64,000 nt of DNA from Jatrophihabitans_A lederbergiae. Lineage in GTDB: Bacteria > Actinomycetota > Actinomycetes > Mycobacteriales > Jatrophihabitantaceae. Each line of letters begins with the position of its first letter. The stretch's first letter is position 1. Under the pieces are notes generated by a model. That model worked only from the letters and a program-made list of their open reading frames with translations, had not been told where the DNA came from and ran no database searches. The stretch lies in contig NZ_JAVREH010000010.1 of the NCBI RefSeq assembly GCF_031845305.1, positions 62,001 to 126,000 of the forward strand. The letters run 5' to 3'. The translations under genes were made by a program, and so were the position numbers. Below are positions 38,074 to 45,875 of this stretch, piece by piece.

Positions 38074-38466
38074 TCAGACCCGGTGGGTGCGGACCGAGGG
38101 CGCGAGCCGCGCAATGTCGTCCGGGTCGCTGGTGACCACTGTCTGCCGCAGCCGGGACGCGACGATCGCCACGTGGGCGTCCACCACATCGCGTCCGCGT
38201 CGCGCCGCCAGGAGCAGACCGACCCGCCGTGCCTCGGCGTCATCGAGCGCGACGATGTCGACGTTCGACAACCGCAACAGCGACGCAAGCCGCGCTTGCC
38301 GAGCGGGATCACGCCATGCCTGCCCAACACATCCCGCCGGGATCGAGATCCTGGCGTTGCCGCGCCGCGCCTCGTCCACGATCGCGGCGACCTCCCGGGA
38401 GCGGCGGTCCAACGCAATCAGGGCTCCGGTGTCGAATACGGCACCGGAGCCGGTCCAGGCCGTCAC
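38074..38466 (-). CDS. PIN-domain toxin embedded in the restriction operon
   Basis: A 130-residue PIN ribonuclease of the VapC kind. Acidic residues are visible: Asp12 in VFDTGALIALD, Asp93 and Asp96 in GRDVVDAHVAIVA, and Asp114 in VVTSDPDD. The usual central Glu position reads Gln in PAGCVGQAWRD, as in some actinobacterial PIN proteins, so activity needs checking. Its start shares ATGA with the preceding antitoxin stop, and hsdR begins 10 nt after it. Such toxins cut RNA when the antitoxin is lost. Confidence 0.88.
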   Translation of the reverse strand: MTAWTGSGAVFDTGALIALDRRSREVAAIVDEARRGNARISIPAGCVGQAWRDPARQARLASLLRLSNVDIVALDDAEARRVGLLLAARRGRDVVDAHVAIVASRLRQTVVTSDPDDIARLAPSVRTHRV

Positions 38467-38711
38467 GCGGCGCCGCCGTGCAGCACCCGCCGCGCGGACG
38501 CACGCTCCTGGTCGGTCAGCGGGCCGCCGGTCTCGGCCAGCACCTCAGCGAGAAGGGCGTCGAAGTCGGCCTCGGCAGCCAACTGCCCCACGATCGCGTG
38601 CTCGACGTACGCCGAGACGCTGCGGGCCTGCCCCGCCGCCACACGTTCACGGATGTCGGCCAGCACCTCAGGTCGCAGCGTGATCGTGATCTTCGCCTTC
38701 GGAGCATCCAT
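38463..38711 (-). CDS. Ribbon-helix-helix antitoxin
   Basis: An 82-residue protein from ATG 38711. The start KAKITITLRPEVLADIRERV, then AAGQARSVSAYVEHAI, is a ribbon-helix-helix DNA-binding domain, and the acidic C-terminus should cover the toxin. The frame is also open to an ATG at 38774 that overlaps the hsdS stop (ATGA), so a 103-residue form coupled to hsdS is equally possible. The stop overlaps the toxin start by four bases. It probably neutralises the PIN toxin and may autoregulate. Confidence 0.85.
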   Translation of the reverse strand: MDAPKAKITITLRPEVLADIRERVAAGQARSVSAYVEHAIVGQLAAEADFDALLAEVLAETGGPLTDQERASARRVLHGGAA

Positions 38712-38770
38712 ACCGTTCACCATACTTGCTGGATCACCCGGCGGCACGCTGTGTGCAGGTCCGGCAACAG

Positions 38771-40000
38771 TCATGCCTGCGCTCGCGACCCATCGGCGGC
38801 CGAGACGTCAAACTCCCCAGTCACCGCCGCCGTGATCAACGACCGCTTCAGTTCGGCAAGCCGCCCAATCGAAAGCGCGAGGCGCGCAATTCCCTCCATT
38901 GAGTCCCGCTCGGCAAGATCGAACTCATGTGCGCGCTGGACTCGAACCGCCGGTGGCGCAGCTGGCACCGGAAGAGCACGAATGTCCTCTCCGCGGATCT
39001 TCGCCATCGACAACGAGGTACCTCGGCCGATCACGCGGAGCAAGCCGCGCACTCTTGGCGTGCGAAGAGCGCCGCAAACATAGCTTGGCTCGTTGATGCT
39101 CAGGGCTACCCGGTACAGGAGGTCGGGCAGATACAGGTCACGACATTCACCGCTCACAACGGCCGAGTCGCCAACGAGCTCAGGGGTATTTGCCCGGCTC
39201 ATCAACAAGTCTCCAGCGCGAACGAGGTAGCGCGCATCAGGCTCCGACTCGGGCAGCATCGCCTTGTTCTCGGTGGGGTCGAAACGTCCATCACGGACCG
39301 CGCTCAGCTTCAGCACGCCAGGTTCACCCTGACCAGCCGGAACGCTGTCGCACTGCGGACTCCAGCCCTGATCTACAGCGGTGACCCACCGGCGCAGCGG
39401 GATCCATCCGTACGCGCTTGCATCGGCTTCCACTCCACTTGCGATCGCTTCACGAATCGCTTCACGAATCGCAGATGACTGACGACGACGGGCGGTGATG
39501 ATGTTGTCGATGCGGGCGACCTGGTCGTCGAGGAAGTCAGCAATCCGCCGCTGCTCTTCGTATGGCGGGCACGGGATCCTCGCGGCGAGCACCTCGCCAG
39601 ACGACAGGTGCTTGACCGTTGTTGCATACTGGGCCTCGTTGATCCACTTCAGCGGCGTCGGCAGAGTGTACTCCACGAACCGAATATCCGAACCAGGCGC
39701 CGGCCGCAGGCGGCACAAGCGCTGGTTTAGCGCCGCCGGGCCCCGGCCCCATCGCACGGCGTTGAAGTCGCCGTCCATGCCAATGACGATGTCACCGTCT
39801 TGCAGCATCACTCGCGGTGACACTGGCGCCGGAACGAACGTCTCGAAAGTATCTGCCGTGAGGTCACGAATCCGCACAAGGGGCACGTCCCCTTCAGCGG
39901 AAAAGAGCTCACTGTCGAACGGATACCCGTTCTCCAGGCGCGCCATCGACCCCACCGGCGCAAGCGGCCAACGTGAGGTCGCCCAGGCAACTTTCGTCAC
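38771..40000 (-). CDS. hsdS: Type I restriction-modification specificity subunit
   Basis: The DNA-recognition subunit, 409 residues from GTG 40000, which shares GTGA with the hsdM stop. It has two target-recognition domains (about 1-160 and 205-370). Each is followed by a conserved coiled-coil spacer: PYEEQRRIADFLDDQVARID with the continuation ITARR, and near the end LAELKRSLITAAVTGEFDV. The first spacer contains a tandem 12-bp repeat. The recognition sequence cannot be predicted from sequence alone. Confidence 0.93.
   Translation of the reverse strand: MTKVAWATSRWPLAPVGSMARLENGYPFDSELFSAEGDVPLVRIRDLTADTFETFVPAPVSPRVMLQDGDIVIGMDGDFNAVRWGRGPAALNQRLCRLRPAPGSDIRFVEYTLPTPLKWINEAQYATTVKHLSSGEVLAARIPCPPYEEQRRIADFLDDQVARIDNIITARRRQSSAIREAIREAIASGVEADASAYGWIPLRRWVTAVDQGWSPQCDSVPAGQGEPGVLKLSAVRDGRFDPTENKAMLPESEPDARYLVRAGDLLMSRANTPELVGDSAVVSGECRDLYLPDLLYRVALSINEPSYVCGALRTPRVRGLLRVIGRGTSLSMAKIRGEDIRALPVPAAPPAVRVQRAHEFDLAERDSMEGIARLALSIGRLAELKRSLITAAVTGEFDVSAADGSRAQA
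39449..39472 (-). repeat. 12-bp tandem repeat in the hsdS central spacer
   Basis: Two exact copies of TTCACGAATCGC (plus strand) at 39449-39460 and 39461-39472 encode the duplicated tetrapeptide in SSAIREAIREAIAS, between the two target-recognition domains. It can expand or contract in frame. Confidence 0.9.
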
Positions 40001-41973
40001 GTGGCAAGCCCGTTCATCCAGTGCTGGATCTGCATTTCGAGTGCGTCGATTTCGGCGCGGACTTCGGCTACCGGGCGTGGCGGCGTGTAGACGTAGAACT
40101 GCCTGGTGAAGGGGATCTCGTAGCCGATTTTGGTCTTGTCGTGGTCGATCCAGGCATCGGGCACGTAGGGGTGGATCTCGTCGACCAGGTGCTTCTCGGC
40201 CGCCGCGCGCACAGCATTGACCTGCTCGGCAAGCGACAGCCCGAGATAGCCGTCGGGCAGCGGGATGTTCTCCTGGTCGCGCAGGTCGGCGTCGGCCTCG
40301 TAGCCGCCGCCCTTCTTGGCCTTGATCGGGTCGGCCTCTGCGTCGAACACGGCGATCGACTTCAGGACGGTCGCGATCTGCTTCGTGTCCAGACCACGTG
40401 CCGACATTGCTATGCGTGCTTTCTTCTCGTCCGTCCACGACGTGCCGAGCAGCGGAGTAACGGCAGCCGCCAGCTCCGGTAACAGCGCGGCGGTGGTCGT
40501 CTCGTCCACCCGCCAGGTCCGTCGTATCGGCCGTTCGACGGTGAGTCGCGCGAAGCCGAAGTCCTCGTTGCGCATCACCTTCACCCGCACGTCGGAGCCG
40601 TCGAGTTCAACAGCGTCGCGGAACAGCCGGGCGATCTCGTCAATCGCGTCGCGGGTGAGTTCCTTGCGCTTGCCGCCGAGCGACTTGCGCATCTTTGTAC
40701 CCAGCTCTCGCGCGTCGACCAGCGTCACAGTGCCCGCTCGCTCGGCGGGCTTGCGATTGGTCACGATCCACACGTACGTGGAGATGCCGGTGTTGTAGAA
40801 CATCTGGTCGGGCAGGCCGACGACGCCTTCGAGCAGGTCGTTCTCGATGATCCAGCGCCGGATCTCCGACTCCCCCGAACCTGCGCCACCGGAGAACAGC
40901 GGCGAACCCGACAGCACGATCGCCAATCGCGACCCGCCACCGGCCGCAGAGGCCGGCTTCATCTTGCTGATCATGTGCTGCAGGAACAGGAACGACCCGT
41001 CACTGATCCGCGGCAGCCCGGCATGGAAGCGGTTCGACCCACCCGCGGTCAGCGCCTCGAACTTGATCGGGTCGGCGTAGGCCTTCCAGTCCACGCCGTA
41101 GGGCGGGTTGGCCAGGATGTAATCGAAGCGCGTCCCGCGGAACGCGTCGTCGACCAGTGAGTTGCCCGGCGCCATCCGCTCCGGCGCGACGCCGCGCATC
41201 ATCAGCTCCGAGCAGGCGATCGCCCACGTCTCGGGGTTCAGCTCCTGCCCGGACATCTCCACCGTCGCGGCCGGATTGAGCTCGCGCAGCCGCTGGTCGG
41301 CCATGGTGAGCATGCCGCCGGTGCCGGCTGCGGGGTCGTAGACGGTCCGGACCGGGGACTGCCCGGTGAGCGCGTCGGCGTCCTCGTCGAACAGCAGGTC
41401 GACCATGAGCCGGATGACCTCGCGCGGCGTGTAGTGCTCACCCGCCGTCTCGTTGCTCATCTCGGAGAATTTCCGCAGGAGTGCCTCGAAGATGTAACCC
41501 ATGGCCTCGTTCGACACGACGTCCGGGTGCAGCTCGACGTCGGCGAAGTCGCCCAGCACCGCGTACAGCACGCCGGCCTTGTCGAGCCTCGCGATCGTCT
41601 GCTGGTAGCCGAATGCGTCCAGCACATCAGCCGCCGCGGGGCTGAACCCGGCCACGTAGGTCTGCAGTTGGGTGGCGATGTTCTTGTCGTCAGACAGCAT
41701 GGTCTTCATCGACAGCGGGCAGGTGTTGTAGAACGGCAGCCCACCCGCGGCCCGCTTCAGCAGCGCATCTGCCGCCGGGCTGTTCAAGTCCAGGCCGTCC
41801 TTGCGGGCCAGCACCGCCGGCTTCGTCGGCTCCAGCACCGCGTCCAGCCGGAACAGCACCAGCGTCGGCAGCATCACCGAGCCGTACTCATGCGGCTTCA
41901 GATGACCGCGCAGCTTGTCGGCTATCTTCCAGATGAACGCGACCTTGTTCTCGAACCCTGCCGGTGTGGCCAA
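39997..41973 (-). CDS. hsdM: Type I restriction-modification DNA methyltransferase subunit
   Basis: The N6-adenine methyltransferase subunit, 658 residues. I choose TTG 41973 because AAGGA lies about 6 nt upstream and the product then starts ATPAGFENKVAFIWKIADKL, as in the family; the frame continues to 42054. The SAM site DPAAGTGG (213-220) and catalytic NPPY (289-292) are intact. An N-terminal helical domain and a long C-terminal helical region are present. It is the first gene of the operon and overlaps hsdS by four bases. The product protects host DNA and forms the complex with HsdS and HsdR. Confidence 0.94.
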   Translation of the reverse strand: MATPAGFENKVAFIWKIADKLRGHLKPHEYGSVMLPTLVLFRLDAVLEPTKPAVLARKDGLDLNSPAADALLKRAAGGLPFYNTCPLSMKTMLSDDKNIATQLQTYVAGFSPAAADVLDAFGYQQTIARLDKAGVLYAVLGDFADVELHPDVVSNEAMGYIFEALLRKFSEMSNETAGEHYTPREVIRLMVDLLFDEDADALTGQSPVRTVYDPAAGTGGMLTMADQRLRELNPAATVEMSGQELNPETWAIACSELMMRGVAPERMAPGNSLVDDAFRGTRFDYILANPPYGVDWKAYADPIKFEALTAGGSNRFHAGLPRISDGSFLFLQHMISKMKPASAAGGGSRLAIVLSGSPLFSGGAGSGESEIRRWIIENDLLEGVVGLPDQMFYNTGISTYVWIVTNRKPAERAGTVTLVDARELGTKMRKSLGGKRKELTRDAIDEIARLFRDAVELDGSDVRVKVMRNEDFGFARLTVERPIRRTWRVDETTTAALLPELAAAVTPLLGTSWTDEKKARIAMSARGLDTKQIATVLKSIAVFDAEADPIKAKKGGGYEADADLRDQENIPLPDGYLGLSLAEQVNAVRAAAEKHLVDEIHPYVPDAWIDHDKTKIGYEIPFTRQFYVYTPPRPVAEVRAEIDALEMQIQHWMNGLAT

Positions 41974-42093
41974 CGCCGTCCTTTCGATCGGTTCCAACGA
42001 AAATGCCCCACCAGTCCCGGGGGACGGTGGGGAACTAGGAGCCCATCGTCGCACGCTTCCCGCGGAACGGTTGGGCGCAGCGGCTGCCGGAAG

Positions 42094-42507
42094 TCAACTA
42101 TCTGACCAGGGATTGAGGTACTCGACGCCGGCGCGTTCGAAGTCTCGGGTGTTGCGGGTGACCACGGTCAGGGCACGGGCAAGCGCCGTGCCCGCGATCA
42201 GCGCGTCGTGCGGGGGCGCTTGGTCGGGTACGTGAAGCGAAGCGACGCGGCGGGCGGCGGGCAGATCGAGGGGGAGGATACGGTCCGCGAATCCGGTGAG
42301 CACGTTCTGCTCGAACCATCGGGCCAGGATCCGGGCCTGGTCGGGGTCGGTCCGCCCTTTCCGCAGGATCCCGGTCTCGATCTCGATGACAGTCACGACA
42401 CTGATGGCAAGGTCAGCCGCGCTCTGCTTGGCCACCCACTGTTTGACCCCGGGGTCGCCGCGCCGCTTTCGGAGTTCGCTGACGACGTTGGTGTCGAGCA
42501 GGTACAT
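42094..42507 (-). CDS. vapC: VapC-type PIN-domain toxin
   Basis: A 137-residue PIN ribonuclease starting at ATG 42507. The catalytic set is complete: Asp5 (LLDTNVVSEL), Glu42/Glu44 (VIEIETGI), Asp101 (PPHDALIAGTA) and Asp122 (TRNTRDFE). It resembles the FitB branch. The start overlaps the antitoxin stop by one base (TGATG). Expected action is cleavage of tRNA or other RNA when the antitoxin is degraded. It lies at the right end of the island, before the restriction operon. Confidence 0.93.
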   Translation of the reverse strand: MYLLDTNVVSELRKRRGDPGVKQWVAKQSAADLAISVVTVIEIETGILRKGRTDPDQARILARWFEQNVLTGFADRILPLDLPAARRVASLHVPDQAPPHDALIAGTALARALTVVTRNTRDFERAGVEYLNPWSDS

Positions 42508-42746
42508 CACACGTTCGCGGGTCGGATGTCCAGGCCGATCGGGTCGATCTCGAACTCGATGTCCTCGTCCATCTCCAGCCACTCGGCCAGGTCGCCGGGC
42601 GTGCGAAGGAGACGCTGATACTCGGCGTAGGTCAACAGCACGAAGGACGGACGGCTGTGCTCTGTGATCACCACCGCTTCTTCCTCAGCCGCGCGCTTGA
42701 CCTGGCTCGGGCGCTGGTTGAACTCAGCTGCGGTAACGGTAGCCAT
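42507..42746 (-). CDS. Phd/YefM-type antitoxin
   Basis: A 79-residue protein with the Phd/YefM N-terminal fold (MATVTAAEFNQRPSQVKRAA, then EEEAVVITEHSRPSFVLLTY) and an acidic C-terminal tail (EWLEMDEDIEFEIDP) that would bind the toxin. The ribosome site GGAAGG is 6 nt before ATG 42746. An inverted repeat just upstream is a probable autoregulatory site. It is coupled to the vapC gene. Phd-type antitoxins commonly pair with PIN toxins in actinobacteria. Confidence 0.93.
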   Translation of the reverse strand: MATVTAAEFNQRPSQVKRAAEEEAVVITEHSRPSFVLLTYAEYQRLLRTPGDLAEWLEMDEDIEFEIDPIGLDIRPANV

Positions 42747-42761
42747 AACCGCCTTCCTATT

Positions 42762-42780
42762 TGTAGTACATCTAACTACA
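42762..42780. promoter_or_regulatory. Probable operator of the Phd/VapC pair
   Basis: TGTAGT and ACTACA form a perfect inverted repeat with a seven-base spacer, 16-34 nt before the antitoxin start. A -10-like TAGGAT (minus strand, 42785-42780) touches it. Position and symmetry fit toxin-antitoxin autoregulation. Confidence 0.7.
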
Positions 42781-42865
42781 TCCTAGGGGTGTGATGCTGG
42801 CAATCGCCAGGACACGCTCACATATCTATGCGCCGCGTGGTCCGCGGCGTGGGTTCTGAGTCCCC

Positions 42866-43939
42866 TCACACGTTGAAGCGGAACTCCACGACGTCGCCGT
42901 CGGCCATGACGTAGTCCTTACCCTCGATACGAACCTTGCCGCGCGCCTTGGTCTCGGACATCGAACCGGCGTCGACCAGGTCGGAGAACGAGACCACCTC
43001 GGCCTTGATGAAGCCCCGCTCGAAGTCGGTGTGAATCACTCCGGCAGCTTGCGGCGCGGTCGCCCCCTTGGGAATGGTCCACGCGCGAGCCTCCTTGGGC
43101 CCCGCCGTCAGGTAGGTCTGCAGCCCCAGCGTGCCGAATCCCACGTGGGCGAGCTTGTCCAGCCCGGATTCCTCGACACCCATGGACTGGAGCAGCTCCA
43201 GGGCCTCGTCCGGCTCGAGTTCGACCAGCTCGGCCTCGGTCTTGGCGTCGAGGAAAATCGCCTCGGCGGGTGCCACCATGGCGCGCAGCGAGCCGATGAA
43301 CTCCTCGTTTTCGAGCTCGTCCGGATCGACGTTGAAGACGTACAGGAACGGCTTGGCTGTCATCAGGTGCAGCTCGCGCAGCGGCTCGAGGTCCAAGCCG
43401 GCACCGAAGATGGTCCGGCCCTCTTCGAGCACCTTGAGCGCCTCTTTGACGGCGGCGACGGCGGGCAGCCGGTCCTTGGCCGTACGCGCCTCTTTTTCCA
43501 GTCGCGGCAGCGCCTTCTCGACGGTCTGCATGTCGGCCAGGATCAGCTCGGTGTTGATGGTCTCGATGTCGTCGGCCGGGGACACCTTTCCATCGACGTG
43601 CACGACGTCGGGATCGGTGAACGCGCGGATCACCTGGCAAATCGCGTCGGCCTCGCGAATGTTGGCCAGAAACTTGTTGCCCAGACCGGCGCCCTCGGAC
43701 GCGCCCCGGACGATGCCGGCGATGTCGACGAAGCTCACGGTCGCGGGCAAGATCCGAGCGGAGGAGAAGATCTTGGCGAGCACGTCCAGCCGCTCGTCCG
43801 GCACACCCACCACGCCGACGTTGGGCTCGATCGTCGCGAACGGGTAGTTCGCCGCGAGCACGTTGTTGCGCGTCAGCGCGTTGAACAGCGTCGACTTGCC
43901 GACGTTGGGAAGACCGACGATGCCGATAGTGAGAGCCAC
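42866..43939 (-). CDS. ychF: Redox-regulated ATPase YchF (Obg family)
   Basis: A universal P-loop NTPase that prefers ATP and binds ribosomes. It has 357 residues from GTG 43939 and starts ALTIGIVGLPNVGKSTLFNA, with G1 at about 8-16 and DIAGIVRGASEGAGLG as switch II. The G4 position reads NVDPDE instead of NKxD, as expected for ATP preference. The C-terminal TGS-like domain ends DYVMADGDVVEFRFNV. The final 18 bases serve as the island attachment site, and the protein end is unaltered. Confidence 0.95.
   Translation of the reverse strand: MALTIGIVGLPNVGKSTLFNALTRNNVLAANYPFATIEPNVGVVGVPDERLDVLAKIFSSARILPATVSFVDIAGIVRGASEGAGLGNKFLANIREADAICQVIRAFTDPDVVHVDGKVSPADDIETINTELILADMQTVEKALPRLEKEARTAKDRLPAVAAVKEALKVLEEGRTIFGAGLDLEPLRELHLMTAKPFLYVFNVDPDELENEEFIGSLRAMVAPAEAIFLDAKTEAELVELEPDEALELLQSMGVEESGLDKLAHVGFGTLGLQTYLTAGPKEARAWTIPKGATAPQAAGVIHTDFERGFIKAEVVSFSDLVDAGSMSETKARGKVRIEGKDYVMADGDVVEFRFNV
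42868..42885. repeat. Right attachment-site repeat within the ychF 3' end
   Basis: Identical to 32353-32370. It covers the last six codons of ychF up to the first base of its stop. The presence of the intact gene on this side suggests it lies at the chromosome-island junction created by insertion. Confidence 0.8.
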
Positions 43940-44032
43940 GGACGTGCAGTCTACGGCGTTCGAGTGCCACCGATTTTGGCCCATCGGCTGCGCGCGAATT
44001 CAATGTGCGCTTCAATGACCGCATGCGCGAGG

Positions 44033-44050
44033 TTAAGTTGACATTAAGTT
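44033..44050 (+). promoter_or_regulatory. TTAAGTT direct repeats at the TetR start
   Basis: TTAAGTT occurs at 44033-44039 and 44044-44050, one helical turn apart, ending 2 nt before ATG 44053. A TTGACA hexamer lies between them. It could be a regulator site or part of a promoter, but is unusual so close to the start; a start at 44023 would place it inside the gene. Confidence 0.4.
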
Positions 44051-44052
44051 CC

Positions 44053-44724
44053 ATGCAGGCGGCGCCTGACCGGCCGGATGGCTCATCGAGACCCAACCGC
44101 AGTCGCGGACGGGGCCGTCCCCGCGCCGACAGCAACGCCGACACGCGAGGCCAGATTATCGCCGCGGCGCGGCAGCGCTTCGCCGACGACGGTTTCGACG
44201 GCACCTCGCTACGGGCGGTGGCCAGCGACGCGGGCGTCGACGCCAGCCTCATCCGGCACTACTTCGGCGACAAGTCGGGGCTGTTGGTGGCCACCATGCA
44301 ACTCCCTGTCGACCTCGTCCACCTGCTGAGCAGCCTGCTGGAGCGCGGCACCGACAGGCTCGGCGAGCGCCTGGTGACCGCCTTCCTCAACGCCTGGGAC
44401 GCGCACCGAGACGTCTTCACCGGCCTCATCCGCACCACGGTCGCCTCCGCGGACCGCAGCGCCCCGATGCTGAAGGTGCTGCGGGGCGTGGTGCTGGTGA
44501 CGCTCGCCAATGCCATCGACGGCGACCAGGAGCGGGAGCTCCGCGCGAGCCTGCTGATCTCACAGCTGATCGGGATGGCGAGTCTGCGGTACGTGTTGCA
44601 GATCGAGCCGTTAGCCCAGGCCTCCGCAGCCGAGGTCGCCACCTGGTACGGACCGGTTCTGCAGGCCCTCATCACGCCCGGCGAGTCAGAATTGTCGGAG
44701 GCATCCCGCACCATGGCGCCATGA
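44053..44724 (+). CDS. TetR family transcriptional regulator
   Basis: About 223 residues from ATG 44053; ATG 44023 or GTG 44005 are alternative starts and none has a clear ribosome site. The N-terminus is Arg/Pro-rich and AT-hook-like (SRGRGRPRA). The TetR helix-turn-helix covers about 35-80 (TRGQIIAAARQRFADDGFDG, then VDASLIRHYFGDKSGL). The C-terminal ligand domain matches the TetR_C group with LISQLIGMASLRYVL. It overlaps rmuC by four bases, an unusual partner. It diverges from ychF. Ligand and targets unknown. Confidence 0.9.
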   Translation: MQAAPDRPDGSSRPNRSRGRGRPRADSNADTRGQIIAAARQRFADDGFDGTSLRAVASDAGVDASLIRHYFGDKSGLLVATMQLPVDLVHLLSSLLERGTDRLGERLVTAFLNAWDAHRDVFTGLIRTTVASADRSAPMLKVLRGVVLVTLANAIDGDQERELRASLLISQLIGMASLRYVLQIEPLAQASAAEVATWYGPVLQALITPGESELSEASRTMAP

Positions 44725-45842
44725 CCGCCACTTCGTTCTTGCTGCTCCTGATCGGGCTCGTTCTGGGCGCCGCCGTAGGCTTTCTCTTCGGACGCACCAG
44801 GGCCGCGCTGTCCGCGCTCGGACAAGCACAGGTCGATGCCGCTCGCGGCTCGGCCGCCGCCGATCTCAACGAACGCCAGCACTCCATCGAGTCCCTGGTC
44901 TCACCTATCCGCGACACCCTCGAGCGGGTCCAGACCCAGTTGCACGCCTCCGAGCGGGACCGGCTCGCCGCCTCTGCCGCACTGGACGAGCACCTTTCTG
45001 CCATGCGCGAGTCCGCTGCCGGCCTGCGCACCGAGACCGCGCAGCTGGTGACCGCCCTGCGTTCTCCGCAGATCCGCGGCCGCTGGGGCGAGCTGCAGCT
45101 CGAACGGGCCGTCGAGGCCGCCGGGATGGTGGAGCACATCGACTATGTGACGCAGGCCAGTTCCACCGGCGAGGACGGCACCCTGCGCCCGGATCTGGTC
45201 GTGAAGCTCGTCGGCGACAAGAACATCGTGGTGGACTCGAAGGTGGCGTTCGTGGCCTACCTGGAAGCGATGGAGGCACCGGATGCAACCATCCGGTCCA
45301 ACCGCCTGAAGGCACATGCCCGCCACCTGCGTCGCCATGTGGACGATCTCGGTTCCAAGGACTACTGGAGTCGGTTCACGCCCTCACCCGAGTTCGTCGT
45401 CTGCTTCATTCCGGCCGACACCTTTCTCGACGCCGCTCTGCGAGAGGACCCGGCCCTCTTCGAGCACGCTTTCGCCCGCAACGTCGTGCTCGCCACGCCC
45501 AGCACCCTGGTCGCCATGCTGCGAACCATCGGTTATACCTGGCGCCAGCAAGCCCTGGCCCGCAACACCGCCGAGGTGAGCAAGCTCGGCCGGGAGCTGT
45601 ACCAACGCCTGGCCACCATGGGCAGCCACCTCGACAAGCTGGGTCGGTCCCTCAACGCGTCGGTGGAAAGTTTCAACAGCACGGTGGGGACCCTGGAGCG
45701 GCGAGTCATGGTCAGCGCGCGACGGCTGTCCGATCTTGCCGTCGCCGATCCCAAAACCGACGGCGAGCTGGCCGAAGCGGATCAGATCCTGGCAGTTACC
45801 CGTGCTCTTACCTCGGAGGAGTTCGCCAGCCAGGTACCGTAA
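44721..45842 (+). CDS. rmuC: DNA recombination protein RmuC homologue
   Basis: A 373-residue protein with one N-terminal membrane helix (about 5-25, LLLLIGLVLGAAVGFLFG), a coiled-coil region and the conserved RmuC nuclease-like core. Core motifs include SPQIRGRWGELQLERAVEAA, LRPDLVVKLVGDKNIVVDSK and VVCFIPADTFL. RmuC proteins limit inversions at short repeats and affect DNA repair. The start overlaps the TetR gene (ATGA). The following DUF6542 gene lies 33 nt downstream on the same strand. Confidence 0.93.
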   Translation: MTATSFLLLLIGLVLGAAVGFLFGRTRAALSALGQAQVDAARGSAAADLNERQHSIESLVSPIRDTLERVQTQLHASERDRLAASAALDEHLSAMRESAAGLRTETAQLVTALRSPQIRGRWGELQLERAVEAAGMVEHIDYVTQASSTGEDGTLRPDLVVKLVGDKNIVVDSKVAFVAYLEAMEAPDATIRSNRLKAHARHLRRHVDDLGSKDYWSRFTPSPEFVVCFIPADTFLDAALREDPALFEHAFARNVVLATPSTLVAMLRTIGYTWRQQALARNTAEVSKLGRELYQRLATMGSHLDKLGRSLNASVESFNSTVGTLERRVMVSARRLSDLAVADPKTDGELAEADQILAVTRALTSEEFASQVP

Positions 45843-45875
45843 GCCTCCGTGCAACCTGCGAACGGAGCCACTTTC

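Larger units (their letters stand above)
32353..42885. mobile_element. Integrated genomic island at the 3' end of ychF
   Basis: A 10.5-kb block flanked by identical 18-bp repeats, the right one inside the last codons of ychF. It holds a type I restriction-modification operon with an embedded toxin-antitoxin pair, a second toxin-antitoxin pair, a DUF6236-like gene and a decayed conjugative relaxase. The left 1.5 kb is visibly less GC-rich than the surroundings. Integration into a gene's 3' end that restores its reading frame is the usual result of tyrosine-recombinase site-specific insertion. No recombinase gene is visible, so the island may be immobile or mobilised in trans. Confidence 0.8.

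Noticed and set aside
42829..42850. CGCCGCG/CGCGGCG hairpin after ychF as a terminator
   Set aside because: The stem is only seven base pairs and no T-run follows on the minus strand. It lies inside the island beyond the attachment repeat, so its role for ychF is doubtful.
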